In this document: one piece after another, positions 33,531 through 45,674 of the stretch
Layout: every line of letters starts with the position of its first letter
Position numbering within the stretch: position 1 is the first letter of the stretch
Source of the DNA: Chlorocebus sabaeus
Taxonomy: Eukaryota > Chordata > Mammalia > Primates > Cercopithecidae
Direction: 5' to 3'
Assembly: GCF_047675955.1 (NCBI RefSeq)
Contig: NC_132912.1
Location: 21,860,500-21,924,499, forward strand
DNA: 64,000 nucleotides
Notes under the pieces: model-generated
Told to the model about the DNA's origin: nothing
Database searches by the model: none
Seen by the model: the letters and a program-made list of their open reading frames with translations, nothing else
Made by a program: the position numbers and the translations under genes

Positions 33531-34156
33531 TATTTACTGAAGTTGAGCTTTGACCCTGCAACTAACTCCAAAAATTGAAATTTACACATATACGTACTAA
33601 AAGGCATGCACAAGACTGTTCACAGAGAAATTATTCATTATAGCTCCAAACTGAAAACACTACATTTCTCCAACAAAAACAAATTGTGCTATATTTATAA
33701 AGTATTATGCAGCAATGAAAATAATGAAATTATTACACAGCAATGAAAAATTACTGCTATATGCAATTATTAATAAATCTCACAAATATACTGATGAATA
33801 AATCTCACAAATACATTGAATAGAGGAAATCATACACAAAGGACTACATATGAAATGATGCTATTTATAAACTAACAAGCAGGGAAAACTACTCTGAAGT
33901 CAGGAACGTCATCATCTTTGTGGAAGAAAGGAAATAGTGAGTGGCAGAAAGCATGGTTTCTGGATTCTAGTCATTGATCTACGCAATGGTTAACTTGCGT
34001 CACCTGTGATAGTTCGCTGAGCTGCATATCTATACATGCATACCTCAGAGATATTCCAAGTTCAGGTCCAGGCTACCACAATAAAGTTAATACTGTAAAA
34101 AAATGAGCCACACAAATTTTTTGGTTTCCCAGTACTTATAAATGTTATGTTTACAA

Positions 34157-34446
34157 GTCAGGCACAGTAGCTCACACCTATAATCCCAGCACTTTAGGAG
34201 GCCGAGGTGGGCGGATCACTTGAGGCCAGGAGTTTGAGACCAGCTTGGCCAACACGGTGAAACCCCATCTCTACCGAAATTACAAAAATCAGCAGGGCGT
34301 GATTGCACTTGCCTGTAATCTCAGCTTCTCAGGAGGCTGAGACATAAGAATCTCTTGAACCCAGGAGGCAGAGGCTGCAGCGAGCCAAGATCATGCCACT
34401 TGCACTCTAGCCTGGATGACAGAGAGAGACTGTCTCAAAAAAAAAA
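34157..34446 (+). mobile_element. Alu inside the Tigger
   Basis: Plus orientation; the Tigger sequence GTTATGTTTACA continues after it as GCTATGTTTACATT. Confidence 0.94.
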
Positions 34447-35258
34447 TTTTAAAAATGTTTAAAGCTATGTTTACATTATAGCTTAGTTTAAGTGTGTGAT
34501 AGCATTATGTCCAAAAAACAATGTACATACTTAATTTAAAAAATATTTTATTGTTAAAAAGTATTAACAACCATCTGAGTCTTTCAATAAATCATAATCT
34601 TTCTGTTGGTAGAGGGTCTTGCCTCCATGTTAGTGGCTGCTGACTCACTGGGGTGGTGGCTGGTAAAGGTTGGGGTGTCTATGACAATTTCCTAAAATAA
34701 GACAATAATGAAGTTTGATGCATTAACTCTTCCTTTCACAAAAGATTTCTCTGAGGCATGTGATGCTGCTTGATAGCATTTTACCCTCTCCAACCCTGCT
34801 AGTTCCTTTATCAGTGAAGCTTACAGAATATTCTCAATCCTTTGTTGTCATTTCAACAACTTTCACAGCATCTTCACCAGGAAGAGATTCCATCTCAAGA
34901 ACACTTTCTTTGTTCACCCATAAGAAACAACTCCTTATCTCTTCAAGTTTGACCATGAGATTGCAGCAATTCAGTCACATCTTCAGGCTCCACTTCTAAT
35001 TCTAGCTCTCTTGCTATTGACACTGTATCTGCAGGTATTTCCTCCAACGAAATCTTGAACCCGTCAAAGTCATCCACAAGGATTAGAATAAACTTCTTCT
35101 AATCTCCTGTTAATGTTGATATTTTGACCTCCTCCCATCAATCATGAATTGCATGATTTATAATGGCATCTAGAATGGTAAATCCTTCCCAGAAAGTTTT
35201 CAATTTACTTTGCCCAGATCCATCAGAGGAATCACTCTCTATGGCAACTATAGCCTTA

Positions 35259-36240
35259 TCAAATATATGTCTTAAATAATAAAACTGAAATTGGAAGGGC
35301 TCCTTGATTCATGGGCTGCAGAATGGCTGTTGTGGTAGTGGGCATATAGATAATGTCCATCTCCTTGCATATCTCCCTTAGTGTTCTTGGGTGACTAGGT
35401 ACACTGACGATCAGCAGTAATATTTTGAAAAAAATATTTTTTTTTTTTAGCAATAGGTCTCAACAGGGGGCTTCAGTAAACCATGCCGTAAACAGATGTG
35501 CTGTCATCCAGGCTTTATTGTTCCATGTATAGAGCACAGATAGAATGGATTTAGCACAATTCCTAAGTACCCTAGGATTTTCAGAATGATAAATGAGCAC
35601 TGGCTTCAACTTAAAGTTACCAGATGCATTAGTCCCTAACAAGAAAGTCAGCCTGTCTTTTGAAGCTTTGAAGCCAGGCATCAACTTCTTCCCCTCTCTA
35701 GCCATGAAAGTCCCAGATGGCATCTCTTTCCAGTAGAAAGCTGTTTCATTACGTTGAAAAATCTGTTGGCTGGTGTAGCCACCTTCATCAATGATCTTGG
35801 CTAGATCCTCTGGATATCTTGCTGCAGCTTCTCCATCAGCACTTGCTGCTGCACACTGCACTTTTATGTTATGGAGACAGCTGCTTTCCTTAAGCCTAAT
35901 GAACTAACCTCTGCTAGCTTCCAATTTTTCTTCTGCAGCTTCCTCACTTATCTTGGCCTTCTTAGAATGAAGAGAGATAGGGCATTGCTCTGGATTAGGC
36001 TTTGGCTCAAGGGAATGTTGTGGCTGATTTGATCTTCTATCCAGACCACTCAAACTTTCTCCATATCAGCAATAAGGTTGTTTTGCTTGCTTATCTTTGA
36101 TGTATTCACTGGAATAGCACTTTTAATTTCCTTCAGGAATGTGCCCTTTGCATGTGCAACTTAGCTAACTGTTTGGTGCAAGAGGCCTAGCTTTTGGCCT
36201 GTCTTGGCTTTCAACCATGCCTTCCTCACCAAGTTTAACC
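35259..36240 (-). pseudogene. Tigger transposase (DDE, pogo/jerky-like) relic
   Basis: Two readable pieces on the minus strand: 35,460-35,861 (133 codons) and 35,259-35,453 (64 codons). The first has the DDE-domain block with KASKDRLTFLLGTNASG and ends in WMTAHLFTAWF; the second continues into the block around ILQPMNQG. The catalytic region IFQRNETAFYW has Asn where the first Asp is expected, and the second block reads LLIVSVPSHP where the family has an Asp-Asn pair, so both visible catalytic Asp residues are gone. Upstream pieces to about 36,240 have stops. The family enzyme cuts and pastes DNA at TA; this copy is inactive. Confidence 0.87.
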
Positions 36241-36686
36241 ATTTTTATGTAAAGTGACACACATGCAACTCTGCCTTTCACTTGAACACCTGGAAGCCAC
36301 GGTAGGGTTATTAATTGACCTAATTTCAATACTGCTGTGTCTTAGGGAGTAGGGAGACCAGAGGAGACAGAAAGAGACTAGAGAATGATTGATTAGTGGA
36401 GCAGGCAGAATATACATAATATTTACCACTTAAGTTTGCTGTCTTGTATGGGTGCACTTCACGGTACCCCAAATAATTATAATAGTAACGTCAGAGGTCG
36501 CTTATCAGAGATCACCATACCAGATGTTAAAATAATGAAAAGTTTGAAATACCACAAGAATTACCAAAATGTTATATAGAGACACAAAGGAAGGAGATGC
36601 TTTTGGAAAAATGGTGCCTGTAAACTTGCTCAACTCATCGCTGCCACAAACCCTCAATTTGTAAAAAAAAAAAAAAAAAACACCCC

Positions 36687-36984
36687 GCTGGGCACAGTGG
36701 CTCACGCCTGTAATCCCAGCACTTTGGGAGGCCAAGGTGGGCAGATCATGAGGTCAGGAGATCGAGACCATCCTGGCTAACACAGTGAAACCTCATCTCT
36801 ACTAAAAACACAAAAAATTAGCCGGGCGTGGTGGCGGGCACCTGTAGCCCCAGCTACTTGGGAGGTTGAGGCAGGAGAATAGCATGAACCCGGGAGGCGG
36901 AGCTTGCAGTGAGCTGAGATCGCACCATTGCACTCCAGCCTGGGTGACAGAGCGAGACTCCATCTCAAAAACAAAACAAAACAA
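36687..36984 (+). mobile_element. Alu inside the Tigger
   Basis: Plus orientation with an AAAACAAAACA tail. An 18-base A-run (36,663-36,680) lies just before it. Confidence 0.94.
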
Positions 36985-37109
36985 CAGTATTTGTGAAGTG
37001 CAATAAAACAAAGCACTATATTGTGAGCTAATCCTGTATTTTAACCCTATATTTTATGTGCTTTTCTGTCAATGTTTTACTCAAAACAAGTTTTATAAAG
37101 TTTATTTAC

Positions 37110-37267
37110 CTGTTTTTTCTGTGTTCGGTTCCTGTTTTCCAACCAATCATCCATTTGTTCCTCAATTTCTTCTATGGAAGTTCCATGATCATAAGACTGA
37201 ATATATGTACTTTCTAAAGGTGTGTATACAGGAAATTCAGGTTTGGGTTTTTTAACTTTCTTCTGTT
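37110..37267 (-). CDS. Coding exon (downstream of the pair) of the same unrecognised host gene
   Basis: On the minus strand the acceptor is TTTTTTAG (AG at 37,268-37,269) and the donor is CAG followed by GTAAAT (37,104-37,109). The exon is 158 bp: two bases completing a codon from the 57-kb exon, then 52 open codons ending exactly at a codon boundary. The peptide is basic at first (QKKVKKPKPEF), has a Pro/Tyr/Ser middle, and ends in an acidic-then-basic helix-like stretch containing QMDDWLENRNRTQKK. No repeat overlaps it; a Tigger transposon ends less than 100 bp away on the downstream side. Length not divisible by three plus perfect phase matching argues for a real exon. The gene and function are not recognised. 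Confidence 0.82.
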
Positions 37268-37559
37268 CTAAAAAATGTTTAAAAGAACCAATTATTGAGA
37301 TTTTTAAAGAATAAAATTAATTTTTAACGTTTTATTCATAGTCCATATCCTGAAAGAAAATATCAAAATATAATTGTTCTGTTATAAATAATTAGCTATA
37401 AGTATTATTGTACATAAACCATTGCACTGTTTCTGAATAAAACTCAGAGCTGCTACTATTGTGGAGACAATCATGAGATAGCCATCATATCAATTTGCAT
37501 TGATACAAACACCTTTGTTTTCAAAGTACTTTTCACAAAATATTTCATTTTGGCACAAT

Positions 37560-37700
37560 AAAAAGAGCTTCAATTTAATGTTGTAATCCTAACTTTACCA
37601 TGCAATAGTTAAATAATACTGGGCAAATAACTTAACACTTAGAACAGCATCAACTTTCTCATCTATAAAAAAAACTGGCTCTAACTAAATGGTATACATT
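37560..37700 (+). repeat. MIR SINE fragment (intronic)
   Basis: GCAAATAACTTAACACTTAG followed by CATCAACTTTCTCATCTATAAAA matches the core-to-3' part of the ancient MIR. Confidence 0.55.
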
Positions 37701-37795
37701 TATTTTTCAATATTTTACAAAGGTGAAATATGATCTGGCAACAGTAGTTATGAACAGATGGCAATCCATTGGGCTCTTTATTAAATCCCATTTTG

Positions 37796-38097
37796 GGCCT
37801 GGGAGCAGTAACTCACAACTGTAATCCCAGCACTTTGGGAGGCCAAGGCAGATGCATCACTGGAGGCCAGGATTTTGAGACCAGCCTGGGTAAAACGGCA
37901 AAACGGCAAAACGCTTCTTCTACTAAAAATGCAAAATTAGCTGGGTGTGGTGGCACATGCATGTAATTCCAACTACTTGGGAAGCTGAGGCATGAGAATC
38001 ACTTGAGCCCAGGAGGTGGTGGGTGGGGTTAGCCGAGATCACACCACTGCATTCCAGCCTGGGTGACAGAGTGAGATTCTGTCACACACACACACAC
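37796..38097 (+). mobile_element. Alu with an (AC)n tail
   Basis: Plus orientation. GGCAAAAC is repeated near 37,894-37,910, and an AC-repeat replaces the A-tail from 38,083. CCATTTT borders both ends. Confidence 0.92.
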
Positions 38098-38309
38098 CAT
38101 TTTAATTGGAGACTTGACACTGAGAAGCAACTCTATTCTTAATTACTATAGTCAAACTCAAACAGCCTTATAAGAGTATTTTCACCACCCCGTGTGTATG
38201 TGTGTATATGCATGTACTAAACTGCCAATGTAACAAAATCAATATATACTGGCATAGGAATAGATGAATTCCTACAAGAGAATAGAGAATCTGTAAATAC
38301 CAATGCTTG

Positions 38310-38690
38310 TTGACTTATTATGGGATTACATCCTGATAAACTTACCATATATTGAAAACATCCTTAATTTGAAAATGTATTTAATAAAACTAACATCATG
38401 GCTTAGTCTAGCCTACCTTAAGTGTACTCAGAACATTTACATTACCTTACAGTTGGGCAAAATAACATAGTGACACAGTACATCGTAGGGGATCAGTTTT
38501 AACCCTCATGATCATATGGCTAAGTGGACACTGCAGTCTGCTGCTGTTACACAGCATTATGAGGGAGTATCCTACCGCATATTGCCAGTCCAGTAAAAGA
38601 TTCAAAATTCAAAGTACAGTATTGTTTTTGCACTATCATAAAGTCAAAAAATTGTAAGTCAAATCATTATAAGTCTAGAATTGTCTGTAT
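38310..38690 (+). mobile_element. DNA transposon fossil (Tigger/MER type, unassigned)
   Basis: Contains TTATGGGATTACATCC, GCTTAGTCTAGCCTACCTTAA and CAGTTGGGCAAAAT, and ends in CATTATAAGTCTAGAATTGTC. These resemble a common nonautonomous Tc1/mariner element. No frame. Confidence 0.5.
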
Positions 38691-38699
38691 TTCAATTTA

Positions 38700-39590
38700 G
38701 TGGGAAAACAATTTAATTAGTAATGCTTATACAACTGAATATCCATTTAAAAGAAAACTGGACATACTCTTACACTGTATACACAAATAAATTCCAGATA
38801 GATAAGAGAGTTGACTTTAAAAGCCAAAACAATAAAAATTTTGCAAAAAGAAATCTTAAAAACTACATATACTATTTAAAGGAAGGGGACGTCTTAATTA
38901 AGAATGAAAACCCAGATGCCATTACAAAAAAGATAAAAGAGTAAACAAATCAAGAGACAAATAATCGATTTGGAAAGGATGTATCCAATTCAGAGTATAA
39001 ACAGAAGATTGCTATAAAGAGATTTTATAAATGGACAAGGGGATAAGCAATCCAATAGAAAAATATAGGCAAAGGTCATAAATGGGCAATCCACAAATGA
39101 GCAAATCCACATGGCCAAGAAATAAGAAAACAGGCTCATACACTCTAAAGGTTAAAGAAATACAAATTAAGTAATACCAAGATATAATTTTATACCAATC
39201 ATATGGGTACAAATTTAAAATCTAATTCAGATGTGCTGTTGGCAGGGAAAAGGCTACTTTTAAATTGGTGGAGGAAAGGTGAATTATTCTATTACAGCCT
39301 TTCTGGAAAGCAGTCTAAACGTATCTATTAAAATTAAAATATACAGCCTTTTCCCCAGCAATTCTCCCAGAAACAAAAGTACTCAAATATAACTGCATGT
39401 GGGTATGTATGTGTTTGAGTGTGTGTATGACTATTTACTGTTTCTTCATAGAGAGGTGAAACTATTAACACAGTAAATGCTATTAGGAGAAATGACTGAA
39501 TAATTATTGATAATGCTTTTACACTGAAAGGTATGAAATCACCACTGAAGTTGAGCAATAGCAGAACTAATTTGGGCTACATATAGAGAA
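38700..39590 (+). mobile_element. L1 ORF2/3' fragment
   Basis: A 73-codon open stretch (38,723-38,944) and the sequence after it match the region before the L1 3' UTR. Dead. Confidence 0.65.
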
Positions 39591-42500
39591 TCAGTTATTT
39601 TTTAAAAAAGCAAATAAATTCAGTTGTTTGTATTTATTTCTGGGGTGTTTCATTACAATTGCAAGTGATGTCTTTTTAAATAAGCATTTATAAAGGAGCA
39701 CTAAATACAGAAATGAAAGACTGCTACAAGCTAATACAAAAATACACAAACTAGTGTCACTATAAATTAACCACACAAACAAGTCAACATAATAACCAGC
39801 TAATAATACAATGACAGGATCAAATCCACACATATCAATACTAACCCTGAATGTAAATGTGCTAAATGTCCCACTTAAAAGTCACAGAGAGTGACAAGCC
39901 AGATAAAAAAACAAGACTCAATGGTATGCTGCCTTCAAGAGACCCATCTCACAAGTAATGATACCCTTAGGCTCAAAATAAAGAAATGAAGGGAAAACTA
40001 CCAAGCAAATGGAAAACAGGAAAAAGCAGGGGTTGCAATCCTAATTAAAGATTAAAGCAGGTTCTTAGAGACTTAAAAAGAGACAAAGACTCACCCACAT
40101 TAATAGTGGAAGACTTCAACCCTCCATTGACAGTATTAGACACATCACTGAGGCAGAAAATTAACAAACATATTCAGGACTCAAAATCAACAGTGAACCA
40201 AATGGATCTGATAGATCTCTACAGAACTTTCTACCCCAAAACAACAGAATATACATTCTTCTCCTTGCCACATACTCTAAAATTGATCACATAATTGAAC
40301 ATTAAACTGTCCTCAGCAAATGCAAAAGAACTAAAACCACACTAAACACACTCTCGAACCACAGTGCAATAAAAACAGAAGTCAAGACTAAGAAGCTTGC
40401 TCAAAAGAATGCAATTACATGGAAATTAAATGACATACTACTGAATGACTTTTAGATAAATCATGAAATAAACGCAGAAATCGAGAAGTTACTTGAAACT
40501 AATGAAACCAAAGATACAACATACCAGAATACCTGGGACACAGCTAAGGCAGTGTTAAGAGGGAAATTCATAGCACTAAATGCCCACATCAAAAAGTCAG
40601 AAAGATCTCAAATTAACAATCTAACATCACAATGGAAAGAATTAGAGAAGCAAGAACAAATCAACTGCAAAGATAGCAGAAGACAAAACATAACCAAAAT
40701 CAGAGCTGAAATGAAGGAGACAGAGACAAGAAAAACCATTCAAAAGATAAACAAATCCAGAAATGGATTTTTTTTTTAAAAATTAACAAGATAGATAAGC
40801 TACTAGCTAGGCTAATAGAGAGAAAATCCAAATACACACAATTAGAAATGATGAAGGGACTCATCATTACCACTGACTCCAAAGAAGTAAAGATAACCAA
40901 TAGAAACTACTACAGAAACCTCTATGCACACAAACTAGAAAACCTAAAAGAGATGGATAAATTCCTGGACACACACACCCTCCCAAGACTGAACCAGAAA
41001 GAAATTGATTCCCTGAATATACCAATAATAAGCTCCAAAATTGAATCAGTAATAAATTAGGCTCCCAACTAAAAAAAGGCCAGGACCTGATGGATTCACA
41101 GCTGAATTCTACCAGATGTACAAAGAAGAGCTGGTACCATTCCTACAGAAACTATTCCAAAAAACTGAGGAGGAAGGACTCCTCCCAAACTCATTCTATG
41201 AGGCCAGCATCATCCTGATACCAAAACCTGGCAGAGCCACAACAACAAAAAAACTTCAGGCCAATATCCTTGATTAACAGTGATGCAAAAACTACAAAAT
41301 ATTTGGAAAACTGAATACAGCAGCATATCAAAAAGCTAATCCACCTCAATCAAGTATTCTTCATCCCCAGGTAGCAAGGTTGGTACAACATACGCAAATT
41401 AACAAATGTGATTCTTCACATAAACAGAACTAAAGACAAAAACTGCATGATTACCTGAATAGACACAGAAAAAGCTTTCAATAAAATTCAACACCACTTT
41501 ATGTAAAAAGAAAAAAAAACTCTCAACAAACTAGGTACTCCCTTTGAAAATCGGCACAAGACAAGGATGCCCTTTCTCACCACTTCTATTCAACACAGTT
41601 TATTCAACACAGTATTGAAAGTCCTAGCTGAAGCAATTAGGCAAGAGAAAGAAATAAAGGGCATTCAAATAAAAAGAGAGAAAGCCAAACTGTCCCTGTT
41701 TGCAGTTGACATGATAATATATCTAGAAAACCCCATAGTTTTGGCCCAAAGCTCCTTTAGCTGGTAAACAACTTCAGCAAAGTTTCAGGATACAAATCAA
41801 TGTACAAAAATCACTAGCATTCCTATACTCCAACAACAGCCAAGCCAAGAGTCAAATCAGAAAGGCAATCCCATTCACAACTGCCACAAAAAGAACAAAA
41901 TACCTAGGAATACAGCCAACCAGGGAGGTGAAAGAGCTCTACGACGAGAATTACAAAACTCAAATAAAGAAATCAGAGAAGACACAAACAAGTAGAAAAA
42001 CATCCCATGCTCACGGATAGGAAGAATCAGTATCATTTAAATGGCCATATTGCTGAAAGTAATTTACAGATTCAATGCTATTCCTATCAAATTAACAATG
42101 ACATTCTTCACGGAACTAGACAAAACTATTTTAAAATTCATACAAAATGAAAAAGAGCCTGAATAGCCAAGGCAATCCTAAGTAAAAAGAACAAAACTGG
42201 AGGCATCACACTACCTGACTTCTAACTATACTATAGGGCTAGAGTAACCAAAACAGCATGGTACTGACACAAAAACAGGCACATAAACCAACGGAACAGA
42301 ACAGAGAACCCAGAAATAAGGCTGCACACCTATAATCATCTGACCTTTGACAAAGCTGATAAAAACAAGCAATAAGGAAAGGACTCCCTATTCAGTAAGT
42401 GGTGCTGGGATAACTGGCTAGCCATATGCAGAAGATTGAAACTGGACCTTTTCTTTACACCATATACAAAAAACTAAAGATGGAGTAAAGACTTAAACAT

Positions 42501-43239
42501 AAAATCCAACTATAAAAACCCTGGAAGACAACATAGGCAATAGCATCCTGGATGTAGGAATGGGCAAAGATTTCATGACAAAGACACCAAAAGCAATTGA
42601 AACAAAAGCAAAAATTGACAATTGAGATTGAAACTTAAGAGCTTCTGCACAGCATAAAGAAACTATCACCAGAGTAAACAGACAACCTACAGAATGGGAG
42701 AAAATTTTTGAAAACTTTGCATGTGACAAAAGGTCTAATATCCAGGATCTATAAGGAACTTAAATAAATTTACAAGAGAAAAACAACCCCATTAAAAAGT
42801 GGACAAATGACATAAACAGACACTTTTCAAAAGAAGACATCCATGCAGCCAACAAGCATATGAAAAAAAGCTCCATATCACTGATTATTAGAGAAATGAA
42901 AATCAAAACCACAATGAGGTACCATCTCAATCCAGTCAGAATGACTATTACTAAAAGGCCAAAAAATAACAGATGATGCCAAGGTTGTGGAGAAAAGGGA
43001 ACACCTATACACTGTTGGTGGGAGTGAAAATTAGTTCAACCATTATGGAAGACAGTATGGTGATTCCTCAGAGAGCTAAAAGCAGAACTACTATTTAACC
43101 TAGCAATATCATTACTGAATATATACCCAGAGGAGTATAAATCATTCTACCATAAAGACACATGCACACAAATGTTCACTGCAGCACTATTCACAATAGC
43201 AAAGACATGGAATCAACCTGAATGCCCATCAATGACCAA

Positions 43240-43330
43240 TCTGATAAAGAAAATATGGTACATATGCTCCATGGGATACCATGCAGATACCATGCAGCCA
43301 TAAAATGTGGTACATATACACCATGGAATA
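43240..43330 (+). repeat. Short tandem duplication in L1
   Basis: GGTACATAT..(C/A)CCATGG..TACCATGCAG occurs twice about 55-60 bp apart, where L1 normally has one copy. Confidence 0.7.
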
Positions 43331-43647
43331 CTATGCAGTCATAAAAAAGAATGAGATCATGTCTTTTGCAGAAACATGGATGGAGCTGGAGGCTGTTATC
43401 CTTAGCAAACTAAAGCAAGAACAGAACCCCAAATACCATATGTTTTCACTTAAAAGTGCGAGCTAAATGATGAAAACTTATGAGCACAAAGAAGGAAACA
43501 ACAGACACTGAGGTCTACTTGAGGTTGGAGGGTGGGAGGAGGGAGAGGAGTATAAATGATAACTATTGGGTACTGGGCATAATATGTGGGTGATTAATCC
43601 GTACAACAAGTTCCTGTGACATGAGTTTACCTATGTAAGCTTTTTTA

Positions 43648-43739
43648 AAAGCTTATTTATTTATGTAGTTTTTAAACTTTTAGGTTCACATGTTATCCTG
43701 AACCTAAAAGTTTAAAAACTACATAAATAAATAAGCTTT
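43648..43739. repeat. Perfect 41-bp inverted repeat with a 10-bp loop
   Basis: Arms 43,648-43,688 and 43,699-43,739 are exact reverse complements of each other; the loop is CATGTTATCC. The right arm and loop are normal L1 3' tail (CACATG..CCTGAACCTAAAAG). The left arm replaces the L1 bases expected after CCTATGTAA. Beyond the arms the match continues with one gap (TTTTTT). Confidence 0.95.
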
Positions 43740-43759
43740 AAAAAAGTCGTTTTACAAAG

Positions 43760-44169
43760 TGTATTAGTTCATTCTCACAATGCTAGAAATAACTGAGACT
43801 GGGTAACTTATAAAGAAAAGAGGTTTAAGTGGCTCACAGCTCTGCAGGTTGTACAGGAAGGGTGACTGCTTCTGCCTCTGGGGAGGCGGTTCAGGAAGCT
43901 TTCAATCATGGCAAAAGGCAAAAGGAGAACAGATGTCTTACACGGCAGGGGCAGAAACAAAAGAGAGAGGGAGGAGGTGCCACACACTTTTAAACAAGCA
44001 GATCTTATAAGAACTCATTGTCTCAAGAAGAACACCAAGGGGATTTGCTAAACCATTCATGAGAAATTGCCCCCATGATCCAATCACCTCTCACCAGGCC
44101 CCACCTCCAATACTGGTGATTATATTTCGACATGAGATTTGGGTGGAGGCACAGATCCCAACCATATGA
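43760..44169 (-). repeat. Solo MaLR LTR (THE1/MST-type)
   Basis: Minus orientation: starts TGTATTAGTTCATTCTC, contains GACTGGGTAACTTATAAAG and ends CCCAACCATATGA. This is the reverse of the typical ...GGACTAATACA LTR end. Confidence 0.8.
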
Positions 44170-44795
44170 GAAATTAATATAAAACTTCCATTTAAGAAAA
44201 AATGGAGAACTTTTCCACACTCGTCTCACTAAGAATTATAAAAAAGATAAAAGAGTAAACAGGTTATTTGTTTACTCATCTTAAATTAACCATTATATAT
44301 AAAACAAACACAAGAAGAATTTGAAAGAGAGAAGGCTGACCAGCTAGGTACTGCAGGGCTCAAGAATACCCAGAGTGGTCAGTTCTATGAGTTTTTCTTG
44401 TGTTTCTTACATATCTCAGATTTGGTGCTGCAGAAGCTAGCAACCCAGAAACACTAACAGGCACAGACACACATATACGGGCAAAACAAAAACAACAGCC
44501 TGCTCTCTCTAGCTAAAGGACCAAAAAAGAGATAGCACAGGCATTTATCTTTTGTCTAAAAGATAAAGCTTTTAGACAATAACCACTCTAATTCAGGCAA
44601 ACAAGACAGAAAGTAGTGTCACCCCCATCCCACCACTCACCATGACAGCAAAGACTAATGGGAAACCTAGGCTTCTGCCATTGCCAGCCTGTAATGAGGC
44701 ACCCAACCTCCCCACCAGGGGGATGTGAGAGAGAAGGCTAAAAGATAAGGTGGATCCTCCTCCTGCTAATAAAGTCAGTAGAGACTATATAGGTA

Positions 44796-44848
44796 TCACC
44801 ATGTTGGCCAGGCTGGTCTTGAACTCCTGAACCTCCATATCCACCCAG
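44796..44848 (-). mobile_element. Small Alu fragment
   Basis: TCACCATGTTGGCCAGGCTG-type sequence only, without head or tail, inside the L1 5' UTR. Confidence 0.75.
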
Positions 44849-44904
44849 AAGTAATAGGTATCTCTCCCTCTACCAGACAGTGTGGTTACAGAGGAAGTCT
44901 AGTG

Positions 44905-45209
44905 GGCTGGTGTGGTGGCTCACACCTGTAATCTCAGCACTTTGGGAGGCTGAGGGGGCTGGATGACTGGAGGTCAGGAGTTCAAGACCAGCCTGGCCAA
45001 CATGGTGAAACCTTGTTTCTACTAAAAACATGAAAATTAGCTGGGTGTGGTGGTGTGTGCCTGTAATCCCAGCTACCAGGGCGCCTGAGGCAGGAGAACG
45101 CTTGAATCTGGGAGGCAGAGGTTGCAGTGAGCCGAGGTTGCGCCAATGCACTCCAGCCTGGACGAAACAATGAGACTTCATCTCAAACAAAACAAAACAA
45201 AACCAAACC
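44905..45209 (+). mobile_element. Alu in L1
   Basis: Plus orientation, with GAAG(T/C)CTAGTG on both sides. Confidence 0.95.
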
Positions 45210-45674
45210 AGAAGCCTAGTGAAGAATCAGGGCTTTCACAACTGCCCAATGGTAGCAAAGCCATCCCCACATAATGTCAGTGGAGGCCAAGTGGGCTGCA
45301 GTAAGTAGGTATTGCTGCTCCTCTTCCTAGACAGCGTGTTATCAGTGGAGGTCGAGGGAAGCAGGAATACCCATACCCACTTGAGAATCCACAAACACTC
45401 CGTTCCTCATCTGTCAAACAGACCACATAGGAAACCTGGACTTCAATTCTATCTAGCAGTAACAGGCAACACTACCCCTTCCATGGCTAGAGTATTGCCA
45501 AAGAAGACCAGGTAAAACAGAAGACTTAAATAAGGTCCAAAGTTTCATAATACCCCTAAATGTCCAAATTTAAATAAAAAATCAGTTGTTACACCAAGAA
45601 TCAAGAATGCCTCAGTTTGAATGAGAAAAGGTAACAGATGCCAACAAGATAAAAGGGATATTTAAATTCCTTGG

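Larger units (their letters stand above)
29575..34034 (+). mobile_element. L1 LINE ORF2 to 3' end, interrupted by Alus and a Tigger-like element
   Basis: L1 ORF2 pieces at 29,575-29,627, 30,222-30,403, 30,705-30,890, 31,197-31,761, 32,087-32,520 and 33,531-34,034 follow in order. The 32,177-32,458 open stretch is part of the old ORF2 C-terminal region. Dead. Confidence 0.7.
34035..37023 (-). mobile_element. Tigger-type (pogo superfamily) DNA transposon, near full length
   Basis: The left end CATGCATACCTCAGAGATATT follows a TA dinucleotide. The right end near 37,023 (GCAATAAAACAAAGCACTA) is the degraded inverted repeat. Without two Alus (34,157-34,446 and 36,687-36,984) it is about 2.4 kb, the usual length of an autonomous Tigger. 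The transposase lies on the minus strand and is broken. Confidence 0.88.
39690..43739 (+). mobile_element. L1 LINE, ORF2 to 3' end, with an altered 3' tail
   Basis: Endonuclease-like sequence (about 39,850-40,440; open 40,106-40,294), a reverse-transcriptase region (40,552-42,300) and a 3' UTR with the G-rich GGTTGGAGGGTGGGAGGAGG. Frame fragments are short, with many stops. Near 43,635 the usual L1 end is replaced by a large inverted repeat. It lies inside the intron, antisense to the gene. Confidence 0.85.

Noticed and set aside
37058..37255. Plus-strand open frame over the 37-kb exon
   Set aside because: It is the antisense shadow of the minus-strand exon, which has the splice signals.
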